From Paenibacillus sp. HGH0039 (GTDB lineage Bacteria; Bacillota; Bacilli; Paenibacillales; NBRC-103111), in assembly GCF_000411255.1 (NCBI RefSeq), contig NZ_KE150412.1, positions 3,010,357-3,074,356 of the forward strand: a DNA stretch of 64,000 nt. Direction: 5' to 3'. A program made the translations under genes and the position numbers. A model generated the notes under the pieces. That model was not told where the DNA came from and searched no databases. It was given only the letters and a program-made list of their open reading frames with translations. This document shows positions 53,512 to 64,000 of the stretch, one piece after another (the first letter of the stretch is position 1; every line of letters starts with the position of its first letter).

Positions 53512-54876
53512 GTGGATAGCCATACGACCGACTCATGGCAGCAAGTCCTGTCTATCATACAAAAAAAATTAAGCAAGCCGAGCTTCGATACTTGGCTTAA
53601 ATCCACAAGAGCTACCGTCTTTACGGATACGACTGTCGTCATCAGCGCACCGAACAATTTTGCGAAAGAATGGCTGGAAAGCCGCTACGCGAAAATGATC
53701 GGGACCACGATCTATGAATTTCTCGGCAAACAAGTCGAGGTCAAATTCATAAACGAGTCCGACGAGAAATCACCCGTCGCGGTACAAGCCCCGCCCCCGG
53801 AAATTCCGAAGGAGCCTGCCGCTCCCGTTCAAGAAGAAACTTTTCATCATATGATGAATTCGCGGTACACGTTCGATACGTTCGTTATCGGTGCCGGCAA
53901 CCGGTTCGCCCATGCGGCTTCTCTTGCCGTTGCGGAGGCTCCGGCCAAAGCATACAATCCGCTTTTTCTATACGGAGGCGTAGGACTCGGGAAAACCCAC
54001 TTGATGCACGCAATCGGGCATTATGTACTCGAACATAATCCGCGGGCGCGCGTTCTCTACATCTCGTCCGAGAAATTTACGAACGAATTCATCAATGCGA
54101 TTCGGGACAACCGCGGTGAAGGATTCCGCAACAAATACAGAAGCATCGACGTGCTTCTTATAGACGATATTCAATTTCTTGCGGGTAAAGAACAGACGCA
54201 GGAAGAATTTTTCCACACATTCAACGCCCTTCATGAAGAAGGCAAGCAGATTATCATTTCCAGCGACCGGCCTCCCAAAGAGATCCCGACGCTCGAAGAC
54301 CGTCTGCGTTCGCGCTTTGAATGGGGACTCATTACGGATATCCAGCCGCCGGATCTGGAGACGCGTATTGCCATTCTCCGCAAGAAAGCCAAGGCCGAGA
54401 ATCTTGAAATTCCGAATGAAGCGATGGTGTATATCGCCAATCAGATCGATACGAACATTCGGGAACTAGAGGGTGCATTGATTAGGGTCGTCGCCTATTC
54501 CTCCTTGAGCAACCAGGATATTACGACTCATCTGGCTGCGGAAGCGCTGAAAGATATTATCCCTTCAAGCCGGCCGCGGGTCATTACGATGCAGGATATC
54601 CAGCAGAAAGTCGGAGAGTTCTACGGGTTGAAAATGGAGGACTTCAAAGCGAGGAAACGGACCAAAGCCGTTGCTTTTCCTAGGCAGGTTGCCATGTATT
54701 TATCTCGGGAAATGACCGATTTCTCTCTTCCCAAGATTGGCGAGGCGTTCGGCGGACGCGATCACACGACCGTCATCCATGCGCACGAAAAAATTAGCGA
54801 AGCCCTGAAAACAGATCAGGAACTTTTCAAAATCATTCATAGCCTGACGGAAAAAATCAAAAATCCGTCCTCTTAA
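53512..54876 (+). CDS. dnaA: Replication initiator DnaA
   Basis: 454 aa. Domain I (about 1-85), linker with Pro-rich segment, AAA+ domain III with Walker [11 protein letters not shown] and Walker [10 protein letters not shown], domain IV with the DNA-contact motif [15 protein letters not shown]. The start is GTG with AAAGGAG upstream, and that GTG is part of a DnaA box (TGTGGATAG), consistent with autoregulation. Confidence 0.98.
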   Translation: MDSHTTDSWQQVLSIIQKKLSKPSFDTWLKSTRATVFTDTTVVISAPNNFAKEWLESRYAKMIGTTIYEFLGKQVEVKFINESDEKSPVAVQAPPPEIPKEPAAPVQEETFHHMMNSRYTFDTFVIGAGNRFAHAASLAVAEAPAKAYNPLFLYGGVGLGKTHLMHAIGHYVLEHNPRARVLYISSEKFTNEFINAIRDNRGEGFRNKYRSIDVLLIDDIQFLAGKEQTQEEFFHTFNALHEEGKQIIISSDRPPKEIPTLEDRLRSRFEWGLITDIQPPDLETRIAILRKKAKAENLEIPNEAMVYIANQIDTNIRELEGALIRVVAYSSLSNQDITTHLAAEALKDIIPSSRPRVITMQDIQQKVGEFYGLKMEDFKARKRTKAVAFPRQVAMYLSREMTDFSLPKIGEAFGGRDHTTVIHAHEKISEALKTDQELFKIIHSLTEKIKNPSS

Positions 54877-55044
54877 TAACTACAAGCCTATGCACAAACT
54901 ATGCACATGTGGATAGGCTTGTTTTTTGTGGCTTTCGTCCACATATCCACATATCCAGTGCCTCTACTACTATTACTAATAAAAAAAAGGTATTATATAA
55001 GGGTATGCAGTCCGGCTAGAATTTAGAACCACAGGAGTGAAAAC
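54877..55044. other. oriC: oriC, dnaA-dnaN part with unwinding element
   Basis: Boxes CTATGCACA (54888 and 54899), TGTGGATAG (54908-54916), GTCCACA (about 54937) and ATATCCACA (54943-54951) are followed by a run of trinucleotides CTA-CTA-CTA-TTA-CTA (about 54964-54978) and an A8 tract. Boxes followed by such DnaA-trios form the basal unwinding system in B. subtilis. This is the probable melting site. Confidence 0.85.
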
Positions 55045-56187
55045 ATGAAATTAACGATATTGAAAGATTATCTTAATGAATCCATTCAGCACGTCTCCAA
55101 GGCAATCTCCAGTAAAACGACTATTCCGATTTTGACCGGAATCAAAATAGACGCCACTTCAGAGGGTGTAACACTGACTGCCAGTGACACCGACATTTCC
55201 ATCCAAAGCTTTATGCCGACCGAAACTGCTGAGCTGAAAGTAATTGAGCTCTTTCAACCGGGAAGCGTTGTGCTCCCTGCTAAATTTTTCATGGAAATGA
55301 TCCGCAAGCTCCCTTCCCAAACGATCGAGATCGAAGTTAAGGACCATTTTCAAACGACGATTCGTTCGGGATCTTCCGAAGTACAAATTATGGGTCTCGA
55401 CCCTGAAGAATATCCGCTTCTGCCCCAAATCGAAGAAAGCCGTACGATCCGGATTCCAAGCGATCTGCTCAAAACGATGATCAAGCAGACGTCTTTTTCC
55501 GTTTCGACGAATGAAACTACGCCTATTCTGACCGGTGTACTCTGGCAGATTTCGGACAATAAGCTGAAATTTATCGCTTGCGACCGCCACAGACTGGCTT
55601 CCCGTGAGATTAACCTCGATCTGGAGCCGGGGCAAAAATTCCATCCGATCGTTATTTCCGGACGTACGCTTAACGAGCTGAGCAAAATTTTGCCGGATCA
55701 GAATTCCTTGATCGATATCGTTATTGCGGATAATCAGGTGTTGTTCAAAATGAACTCGATTTTGTTCTATACGCGCATCCTGGACGGAACTTATCCGGAT
55801 ACATCCAAGCTTATTCCGCAATCGTTCCAGACAGAACTCGTTGTGGGCACCAAAGAACTGGCCGATGCGATCGACCGTGCCTACCTTCTCTCCAGAGAAG
55901 ATAAGACCAATATCGTTAAACTCGTGATGAAAGAAGATGAAACCATCGAGGTTTCTTCAAGTTCGTCCGAATTGGGCAAAGTAACGGAACAACTGCAGCT
56001 TCAGAAAATCAACGGGGATCTCCTGCGGATCTCGTTTAATTCCAAATATATGCTCGATGCGCTTAAAGTCATGGATAGCGACCATATTCACATCGGGTTT
56101 ACCGGCGCTATGCAGCCGATTATTATTCGTCCGGAAGAACAGCAAAATATTTTGCAGCTTATTCTCCCGTACCGCACGACAAACTAA
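55045..56187 (+). CDS. dnaN: DNA polymerase III beta sliding clamp
   Basis: 380 aa. Three repeated clamp domains; MKLTILKDYLNESIQHVSKA at the start, IACDRHRLA in the middle, and the C-terminal QNILQLILPYRT. GGAG-type ribosome-binding site. Confidence 0.97.
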   Translation: MKLTILKDYLNESIQHVSKAISSKTTIPILTGIKIDATSEGVTLTASDTDISIQSFMPTETAELKVIELFQPGSVVLPAKFFMEMIRKLPSQTIEIEVKDHFQTTIRSGSSEVQIMGLDPEEYPLLPQIEESRTIRIPSDLLKTMIKQTSFSVSTNETTPILTGVLWQISDNKLKFIACDRHRLASREINLDLEPGQKFHPIVISGRTLNELSKILPDQNSLIDIVIADNQVLFKMNSILFYTRILDGTYPDTSKLIPQSFQTELVVGTKELADAIDRAYLLSREDKTNIVKLVMKEDETIEVSSSSSELGKVTEQLQLQKINGDLLRISFNSKYMLDALKVMDSDHIHIGFTGAMQPIIIRPEEQQNILQLILPYRTTN

Positions 56188-56226
56188 GGCAACTGACAAT
56201 TAAATCAAACAAACGGAGGAGACTCG

Positions 56227-56442
56227 ATGAAAGAGGTCACCATTCGTACGGAATATATAACCTTGGGTCAATTTTTAAAATTGGCGGACTGCATTCAAAC
56301 CGGGGGACAGGCCAAATCCTTTCTTCAGGAAGCCCATATCGAAGTAAACGGAGAAATCGAAAACCGCCGCGGGCGGAAGCTGTACTCCGGAGACAAAGTT
56401 GCCGTAGAAGGCTGCGGGGAATTCGTCGTGTCCCGGGAATAG
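56227..56442 (+). CDS. yaaA: S4-domain RNA-binding protein (YaaA)
   Basis: 71 aa. S4 fold (ITLGQFLKLADCIQTGGQAK type pattern with EAHIEVNGEIENRRGRKLYSGD). Small RNA-binding protein always found between dnaN and recF in Bacillales; possible role in ribosome assembly. Confidence 0.92.
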   Translation: MKEVTIRTEYITLGQFLKLADCIQTGGQAKSFLQEAHIEVNGEIENRRGRKLYSGDKVAVEGCGEFVVSRE

Positions 56443-56468
56443 GCCCGAGAAGCACAGGAGGAACGCCA

Positions 56469-57587
56469 TTGTTTGTCAAACGGCTGTTGTTGGATCATTA
56501 TCGAAATTATCCACATGTGGAAATCTCGACGGATCGGAATGTTAACATCTTTGTAGGTCCCAATGCGCAGGGAAAGACCAACTTGCTGGAATCCATCTAT
56601 GTGCTTGCACTGACCAAGTCTCATCGTACCCATCAGGATAAGGAATTGATTCAATGGCAGGAGGACCATGCCAGACTTTTCGGCGAGGTGGAACGAAAAT
56701 ACGGAATGAGTACGCTCGAGCTTGCGATATCGGGCAAAGGCAAGAAAGCGAAAGTAAACGGGCTTGAGCAAAAAAAGCTGAGCCAGTACGTCGGGGCGCT
56801 CAATGTGGTGATGTTCGCTCCCGAAGACCTGGAAATCGTGAAGGGAAGCCCCGGCATCCGCCGGAGGTTTCTCGATATGGAAATCGGGCAGGTTTACCCC
56901 AGCTACCTCTACGACCTCACTCAATACCAGAAGGTGCTAGTGCAGCGGAATAATTTGCTGAAGCAGTCTTACCCCCCTTCCGCGGCCAATAGCTCCATGC
57001 TTGATGTGTGGAATGAACAGCTTGCGGCCTTTGGTGTTAAAATTATGAAAAAGCGTCAAAGCTTTATAAAGAAACTCCAAAGCTGGGCGGAGCAGATTCA
57101 TCAGGGAATCACCGACGGCAAGGAAATGCTCCGGGTGGAGTATGCTCCTTCCTTTGCGGACGGGCACTTTGAAGATGAATCTGTTTTATTGGACCGATTT
57201 ATGATAAAGTTATCACAGATAAAAGAACAGGAAATGCGAAGAGGCGTCTCATTGATCGGTCCGCACCGGGACGACCTTCTTTTCTGCATTAACGACAAAG
57301 ACGTACAAACGTACGGATCCCAAGGGCAGCAGAGAACGACTGCTCTTTCTTTAAAGTTAGCCGAAATCGAACTCATCCGGGAGGAGGTCGGCGAGTACCC
57401 TGTTTTACTCCTCGACGATGTTCTTTCCGAACTTGACGAATATAGACAGACCCAACTCATCCAGACGTTCCAGAAGAAAGTGCAAACGTTTATCACAACG
57501 ACCGGACTCGAAAGCGTCCATTTGGACCAGTTAGACCATGCGGCCGTTTTTCATGTTTCGAGCGGCAGCGTCATCGACAGGAGTTGA
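56469..57587 (+). CDS. recF: Recombination/repair protein RecF
   Basis: 372 aa. Walker A VGPNAQGKTNLLESIY, signature SQGQQRTTALSLKLAE and Walker B YPVLLLDDVLSEL. SMC-like ATPase that loads RecA at gaps. TTG start with GGAGG 8 nt upstream. A DnaA box (TTATCCACA, 56507-56515) lies near its 5' end. Confidence 0.95.
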   Translation: MFVKRLLLDHYRNYPHVEISTDRNVNIFVGPNAQGKTNLLESIYVLALTKSHRTHQDKELIQWQEDHARLFGEVERKYGMSTLELAISGKGKKAKVNGLEQKKLSQYVGALNVVMFAPEDLEIVKGSPGIRRRFLDMEIGQVYPSYLYDLTQYQKVLVQRNNLLKQSYPPSAANSSMLDVWNEQLAAFGVKIMKKRQSFIKKLQSWAEQIHQGITDGKEMLRVEYAPSFADGHFEDESVLLDRFMIKLSQIKEQEMRRGVSLIGPHRDDLLFCINDKDVQTYGSQGQQRTTALSLKLAEIELIREEVGEYPVLLLDDVLSELDEYRQTQLIQTFQKKVQTFITTTGLESVHLDQLDHAAVFHVSSGSVIDRS

Positions 57588-57593
57588 GAGATT

Positions 57594-59793
<2,200 letters not shown>

Positions 59794-59857
59794 AGCTTCA
59801 AGAGATAGAGGGCTGGATTTATTCCAGTCTAGGATGCACGTTTCAGGAGGATAAATC

Positions 59858-62383
59858 ATGACCGAAGAAATGCGTTCGCAAGTCGTTGAGGTTGATATTA
59901 GTTCGGAAATGCGCACCTCATTTTTAGATTACGCCATGAGTATCATCGTCAGCCGTGCGCTTCCCGATGTCCGGGACGGCCTCAAACCGGTTCACCGGCG
60001 TATATTGTACGCAATGTCCGAGCTGGGCATGTATTCAGATAAACCGCACAAAAAGTCAGCCAGAATCGTCGGCGAAGTAATCGGCAAGTACCATCCTCAC
60101 GGGGATTCTCCCGTGTATGAAACGATGGTCCGGATGGCACAGGACTTCTCGCTGCGTTACATGCTCATTGACGGGCACGGAAACTTCGGTTCCGTCGATG
60201 GCGACATGGCGGCAGCTATGCGTTACACGGAGGCACGCCTTTCCAAAATTGCTATGGAGATGCTCCGCGATATCAATAAAGAGACCATTGACTACATTCC
60301 GAACTATGACGGAGAGGAACAGGAGCCGGTTGTACTGCCGGCACGGTTCCCTAACCTTCTTGTTAACGGGTCTTCCGGGATTGCCGTAGGTATGGCCACC
60401 AATATTCCGCCGCATAACCTTGGAGAGGTTATAGACGGAATTCAGCAAATGATCGAGAACCCGGATGTAACCCCGTTGGAATTGATGCAGTCAATCAAGG
60501 GGCCGGACTTCCCGACGGGTGCGTATATACTTGGCCGCGAAGGAATTCGGCAGGCTTATGCCACAGGCAGAGGCTCCGTTACCATGAGAGCGAAAGCCGA
60601 CATTGAAGAAGTGAATAATAAAGCGCGGATTATCGTGCATGAAATTCCTTATCAAGTAAACAAAGCCCGTTTGATTGAGAAAATCGCAGAACTCGTCCGC
60701 GACAAGAAAATCGACGGCATTACAGACTTACGTGACGAATCGGACCGTAACGGTATGCGCATCGTTATGGAGTTGCGTCGTGATGTGAATCCGAATGTCG
60801 TTCTTAACAATTTGTATAAGCATACAGCTTTGCAGTCCAATTTCGGTATCATTATGCTGGCCCTCGTAAATGGAGAACCTCGGGTTCTGAACCTGAGGGA
60901 GATGATTTATTATTACCTGGAGCACCAGAAAGTCATTATCCGTAGACGTACCGAATACGATCTGCGCAAAGCCGAAGCCCGTGCTCATATTCTCGAAGGT
61001 CTGCGTATCGCGCTCGACAATCTGGATGAAGTCATTGCCCTGATCCGTTCTTCGCGTACAACCGAAGCTGCGCGTGAAGGCTTGATGACAACCTTCAACC
61101 TTTCACACGATCAGGCGCAAGCCATCTTGGATATGCGTCTGCAGCGCCTTACAGGTCTGGAGCGGGAGAAGATTGAACAAGAGTATGCCGAGCTTCTTCA
61201 AAGGATCGCGGAATTGAAAGCTATTCTTGCGGATGAGCAGCTTATTCTTGCTATCATCAGTGATGAACTCAATGAAATTAAACAAAGTTACGGCGATGAA
61301 AGACGCAGTGAAATTACCAAAGGCGAAGACAGCATCGAAGACGAAGACTTGATTCCTCAAGAAGATGTTGTCATTACTATTACCCACACGGGCTATATTA
61401 AACGCCTTCCGGTAAACACGTACCGCAGCCAGAAACGCGGAGGCCGCGGAATCGTCGGTATGGATACGAAGACGGATGACTTTGTAAACCATCTTTTCGT
61501 AACCAACACGCATCACTACCTTCTCTTCTTTACCGATAGAGGCAAAGTGTACAAGCTTAAGGCCTACGAGATTCCGGATCTTAGCCGGACTGCGCGGGGA
61601 ACCCCGATCATCAATCTGATTCAGATTGAACAGGGCGAAACCGTAAGTGCCGTTATCCCGGTTCAGGAATTCAGTGCGGACAACTACTTGTTCTTTGCCA
61701 CAAAGCGGGGAATTGTGAAAAAAACTCCACTGGATGATTACATCAATATCCGCAAAGGCGGCTTGATCGCAATCAACCTCCGTGACGATGACTCGCTTAT
61801 CGGCGTTAAACTGACGGATGGCAAACGCCACATCATCATGGGGACACGTGACGGCATGTCCATCCGATTCCCTGAAGACGATGTCAGATCCATGGGCCGT
61901 TCGGCCACGGGTGTCAAAGGCATTCAAATCGGTTCGGAAGATACCGTTATCGATATGGACGTGGTTGACGAAGACGCGAGTGTCCTGATTGTGACCTCCA
62001 AAGGTTTCGGCAAACGGACGCCGATAGCGGAATACCGCGTGCAATCACGGGGCGGCAAGGGGATCAAAACGCTCAACGTTACCACCAAGAACGGTGCGGT
62101 AGTAGGTCTTAAAGTCGTGAACAACGAAGAAGACCTGATGATCATTACCGCGAGCGGGACACTTATCCGGACAAGCATCTCGGGCATCTCTGAAATGGGA
62201 CGTAACACGCAGGGGGTTCGTCTAATCAACATCCGCGAGGATGATGAGGTCGCAACTGTCACTCATGTGGCCAAGAGCGAGGAGAGCCAGGATGATGAGT
62301 TCAACGAAGAAGATCAGGAACAGATAGCGTCTGAACAAACAGACACACAGGTGGAAAATCCTGAAGAGGATACTGAAATTTAA
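59858..62383 (+). CDS. gyrA: DNA gyrase subunit A
   Basis: 841 aa. Catalytic Tyr in [13 protein letters not shown]. The quinolone-resistance region has [16 protein letters not shown], i.e. Ser and Glu at the wild-type sensitive positions. The gyrase hallmark box [11 protein letters not shown] and six C-terminal beta-pinwheel blades are complete. Acidic tail. Confidence 0.98.
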   Translation: MTEEMRSQVVEVDISSEMRTSFLDYAMSIIVSRALPDVRDGLKPVHRRILYAMSELGMYSDKPHKKSARIVGEVIGKYHPHGDSPVYETMVRMAQDFSLRYMLIDGHGNFGSVDGDMAAAMRYTEARLSKIAMEMLRDINKETIDYIPNYDGEEQEPVVLPARFPNLLVNGSSGIAVGMATNIPPHNLGEVIDGIQQMIENPDVTPLELMQSIKGPDFPTGAYILGREGIRQAYATGRGSVTMRAKADIEEVNNKARIIVHEIPYQVNKARLIEKIAELVRDKKIDGITDLRDESDRNGMRIVMELRRDVNPNVVLNNLYKHTALQSNFGIIMLALVNGEPRVLNLREMIYYYLEHQKVIIRRRTEYDLRKAEARAHILEGLRIALDNLDEVIALIRSSRTTEAAREGLMTTFNLSHDQAQAILDMRLQRLTGLEREKIEQEYAELLQRIAELKAILADEQLILAIISDELNEIKQSYGDERRSEITKGEDSIEDEDLIPQEDVVITITHTGYIKRLPVNTYRSQKRGGRGIVGMDTKTDDFVNHLFVTNTHHYLLFFTDRGKVYKLKAYEIPDLSRTARGTPIINLIQIEQGETVSAVIPVQEFSADNYLFFATKRGIVKKTPLDDYINIRKGGLIAINLRDDDSLIGVKLTDGKRHIIMGTRDGMSIRFPEDDVRSMGRSATGVKGIQIGSEDTVIDMDVVDEDASVLIVTSKGFGKRTPIAEYRVQSRGGKGIKTLNVTTKNGAVVGLKVVNNEEDLMIITASGTLIRTSISGISEMGRNTQGVRLINIREDDEVATVTHVAKSEESQDDEFNEEDQEQIASEQTDTQVENPEEDTEI

Positions 62384-62396
62384 TAAATACATTCGG

Positions 62397-62425
62397 AGGT
62401 GGGGACTTACATCCCCATCTTTTTT
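62397..62425 (+). terminator. Terminator of the gyrB-gyrA transcript
   Basis: GGTGGGGA-CTTACA-TCCCCATC followed by T6, 14 nt past the gyrA stop. Confidence 0.9.
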
Positions 62426-62472
62426 GTTTTACAATAAAATTGACAAACTTAGGTAAAACGGAGGGAAACACC

Positions 62473-63546
62473 TTGCGGACAGTCTCTGTCTCACAAATTA
62501 AAGCCGGCGATAAGCTTCTGGAGGCTGTAAACAGCCGTTTCGGCAATGCATTATTTTATAAGGGCAGAATCCTGACAGAGCGAGATGCGGAGATTCTGAA
62601 AGCATTCCTGATCTCTACCGTAACCATTGATAATGGGACAAGCAATTCGGGTCAAGAATCGGCCGGTGCGGTTGCTTCATTGGATATAGATACGAAACAA
62701 ATTTCATCCTTTGATCTTTCTTACGACAAAATGCTGCAGCTTCTAAAGAAAGCGTTCGGTCTTGTGCTGGGCAATTCTGCCCTGCCGGTGCTGGAGATGC
62801 GTAATGAGCTTCACAAGCTGATCGAGCATATAGAAGGGTATCAGGTCCTTACGTTTACACCGCGGCAGTTTCAGCTTCAGGATTTCGTCTATCACAACAG
62901 CATCATGGTTTCTCTGACATCTTATCTTCTGGCTAAATGGCACGGACTCCCTCAGAAGGATTGGATGCAGATAGCCCTCGCCGGACTCCTGCATGATATC
63001 GGCAATGCCAAAATCGATCAGGCTCTTCTCGTTAAACCGACCAAGTTAACACCTATAGAGCTTGAGGAAATGCGCCAGCACACCCTATACGGTTACAATG
63101 TGCTAAAACCGATAGCAGCCCTTAACGAGGGAGTTAAGCTTTGTTCTCTTCAGCATCATGAGCGGGAGGACGCCTCCGGCTATCCGCTTGGTCTTAAAAG
63201 CGATCAGATTCACATCTATTCCAAAGTGGTTGCAGTAGCCGATATCTTTCATGCCATGACAAGCGTTCGTTATCATCAGGAAGCCACATCTCCTTATGTG
63301 GTTCTGGAGCAGCTGAGCAAAGATGCTTTCGGCAAAGTCGATCCGGCGATCGTCAATACGTTCATCGACAAAGTGACTTCTTTTCATATCGGGACCGTTG
63401 TAAAATTGAACGATAACCGTGTAGGCGAAATTGTTTTCTCGGATCGGTCGTACCCGACACGTCCTTGGGTCAACATTAACGGAACAATCGTTAACCTTAC
63501 GATGGAAAGAAACCTGTACATTCAAGAGGTCATCGAAGCTCGTTAG
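62473..63546 (+). CDS. HD-GYP domain protein (putative c-di-GMP phosphodiesterase)
   Basis: About 357 aa. N-terminal domain of about 130 residues, then HD-GYP: LLHDIGNAKID for the HD part, QHHEREDASGYPLGLK for the GYP part (HHE...GYP kept) and VVAVADIFHAMTS. These residues bind metals and hydrolyse cyclic di-GMP in the family. TTG start with GGAGGG 8 nt upstream. A gene of this kind between gyrA and the first rRNA operon is a common Paenibacillus arrangement as I recall it. Confidence 0.87.
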   Translation: MRTVSVSQIKAGDKLLEAVNSRFGNALFYKGRILTERDAEILKAFLISTVTIDNGTSNSGQESAGAVASLDIDTKQISSFDLSYDKMLQLLKKAFGLVLGNSALPVLEMRNELHKLIEHIEGYQVLTFTPRQFQLQDFVYHNSIMVSLTSYLLAKWHGLPQKDWMQIALAGLLHDIGNAKIDQALLVKPTKLTPIELEEMRQHTLYGYNVLKPIAALNEGVKLCSLQHHEREDASGYPLGLKSDQIHIYSKVVAVADIFHAMTSVRYHQEATSPYVVLEQLSKDAFGKVDPAIVNTFIDKVTSFHIGTVVKLNDNRVGEIVFSDRSYPTRPWVNINGTIVNLTMERNLYIQEVIEAR

Positions 63547-63565
63547 GGACAAATAGGTTCGATGA

Positions 63566-63595
63566 AAAATATCTTCCCTAGGGAAGATATTTTTT
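63566..63595 (+). terminator. Terminator of the HD-GYP gene
   Basis: AAATATCTTCCCTA-GGGAAGATATTTTTT, perfect stem with T6. The rRNA promoter -35 begins within the next few bases. Confidence 0.9.
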
Positions 63596-63596
63596 G

Positions 63597-63625
63597 TTGA
63601 CATGGTATCGAGCGGATGGTATATT
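63597..63625 (+). promoter_or_regulatory. rRNA operon promoter P1
   Basis: TTGACA-17-TATATT, near-consensus sigma-A promoter about 290 nt before the 16S gene. Confidence 0.88.
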
Positions 63626-63689
63626 AGTATTCCGCCTTCCGAAAGAAGCGACAAATTAAAAACCTGAAAAAATTCATCGAAAAAAAAGC

Positions 63690-63719
63690 TTGCAATCAAC
63701 TAGGTGAATGTGGTATATT
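63690..63719 (+). promoter_or_regulatory. rRNA operon promoter P2
   Basis: TTGCAA-18-TATATT, about 95 nt downstream of P1. The leader that follows contains TCCTTTGAAAACTGAACAA, a typical Bacillales rrn leader segment. Confidence 0.8.
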
Positions 63720-63913
63720 AATTAAGTCGCCGCTGGAACGAAGCGGACAACGACGAGGCTGATAAAGCCGAGATTGTCCTTTGAAAACTGAACAACGAGT
63801 GATTGAAGCGTCTCAAGTAATTGAGACATTAAATGAGAAGAAATTCTCGTCAGCAACGAATTTTTGAGCTTAATCAGCTTGAGATAAACCGCTGGCCTTT
63901 GGCCGGCACAACT

Positions 63914-64000
63914 TTATCGGAGAGTTTGATCCTGGCTCAGGACGAACGCTGGCGGCGTGCCTAATACATGCAAGTCGAGCGGACTTGATGAGAAGCTTGC
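63914..64000 (+). rRNA. 16S ribosomal RNA, 5' end (cut by window edge)
   Basis: TTATCGGAGAGTTTGATCCT followed by GGCTCAGGACGAACGCTGGC, the universal 16S start, into the first variable region (GCGGACTTGATGAGAAGC). This V1 text is of Paenibacillus type as I recall it, but too short to name a species. Confidence 0.97.

Noticed and set aside
56431..56444. Second Noc-site-like sequence (TGTCCCGGGAATA) at the end of yaaA
   Set aside because: At least three mismatches to the Noc site.

Overview
The window is the replication-origin region of a low-to-mid GC Firmicute, most likely a member of the Paenibacillaceae. The order rpmH-oriC-dnaA-dnaN-S4 protein-recF-remB-gyrB-gyrA-HD-GYP-rrn on the right is a Bacillales origin. 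So is the leftward series rnpA, spoIIIJ/yidC, jag, mnmE, mnmG, rsmG, noc, soj, spo0J on the other side. Sporulation-associated genes (yyaC, spoIIIJ, soj/spo0J) and the start of the 16S rRNA fit a spore-forming Paenibacillus-like organism; the species cannot be named from the sequence alone.

Layout, left to right. (1) 1-1566: a two-component system, with its kinase cut by the window edge. (2) 1567-16913: an accessory region lying directly downstream of the 3' end of rlmH. It holds a DHFR-like reductase, a decayed novel gene, a small lipoprotein, two ABC-F ATPases, a PDZ-less trypsin-like protease, an SNF2 helicase operon, an AraC/GyrI-type regulator and a zinc-phospholipase-like protein. It also holds remnants of a SIR2-family (defence-type) gene and a ferredoxin-NADP reductase. 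(3) 16914-41892: conserved housekeeping genes. These are rlmH, gntK, yyzF, htrA, the walJ-I-H-K-R locus, an M23 peptidase, purA, dnaB, rplI, gdpP, yybS, a frameshifted MazG-like gene, a cupin gene, rpsR-ssb-rpsF, tRNA-Ser, a DUF951 gene, mscS, a DUF3343 gene and yyaC. (4) 41867-52761: a DUF4446 gene, a class V aminotransferase, spo0J/soj, noc, rsmG, mnmG, mnmE, jag, yidC and rnpA. Two parS sites lie in this stretch. (5) 52900-64000: rpmH, a bipartite oriC on both sides of dnaA, dnaN through gyrA, an HD-GYP protein, then tandem rRNA promoters and the first ~88 nt of a 16S rRNA gene. Nearly all conserved genes are transcribed away from oriC.

The most striking signal is in region 2. The last codons of rlmH (Gly-Glu-Pro-Tyr-His-Lys-stop) are repeated seven more times, all in the same orientation, at about 16086, 14907, 5444, 4258, 4036, 2750 and 1886. 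The rlmH 3' end is the known chromosomal attachment site of staphylococcal SCC elements. These repeats therefore look like att scars that split the region into seven segments of 222, 828, 864, 1179, 1186, 1286 and 9463 bp. Four segments read as 'one gene (or remnant) - terminator - att', in the manner of integron cassettes. Six of the seven extra copies also carry terminal arms that pair at least partly, and the best two pair perfectly with different sequences. No recombinase gene is in the window, so the mobilising enzyme is unknown. A Ccr-type large serine recombinase further left is the leading hypothesis.
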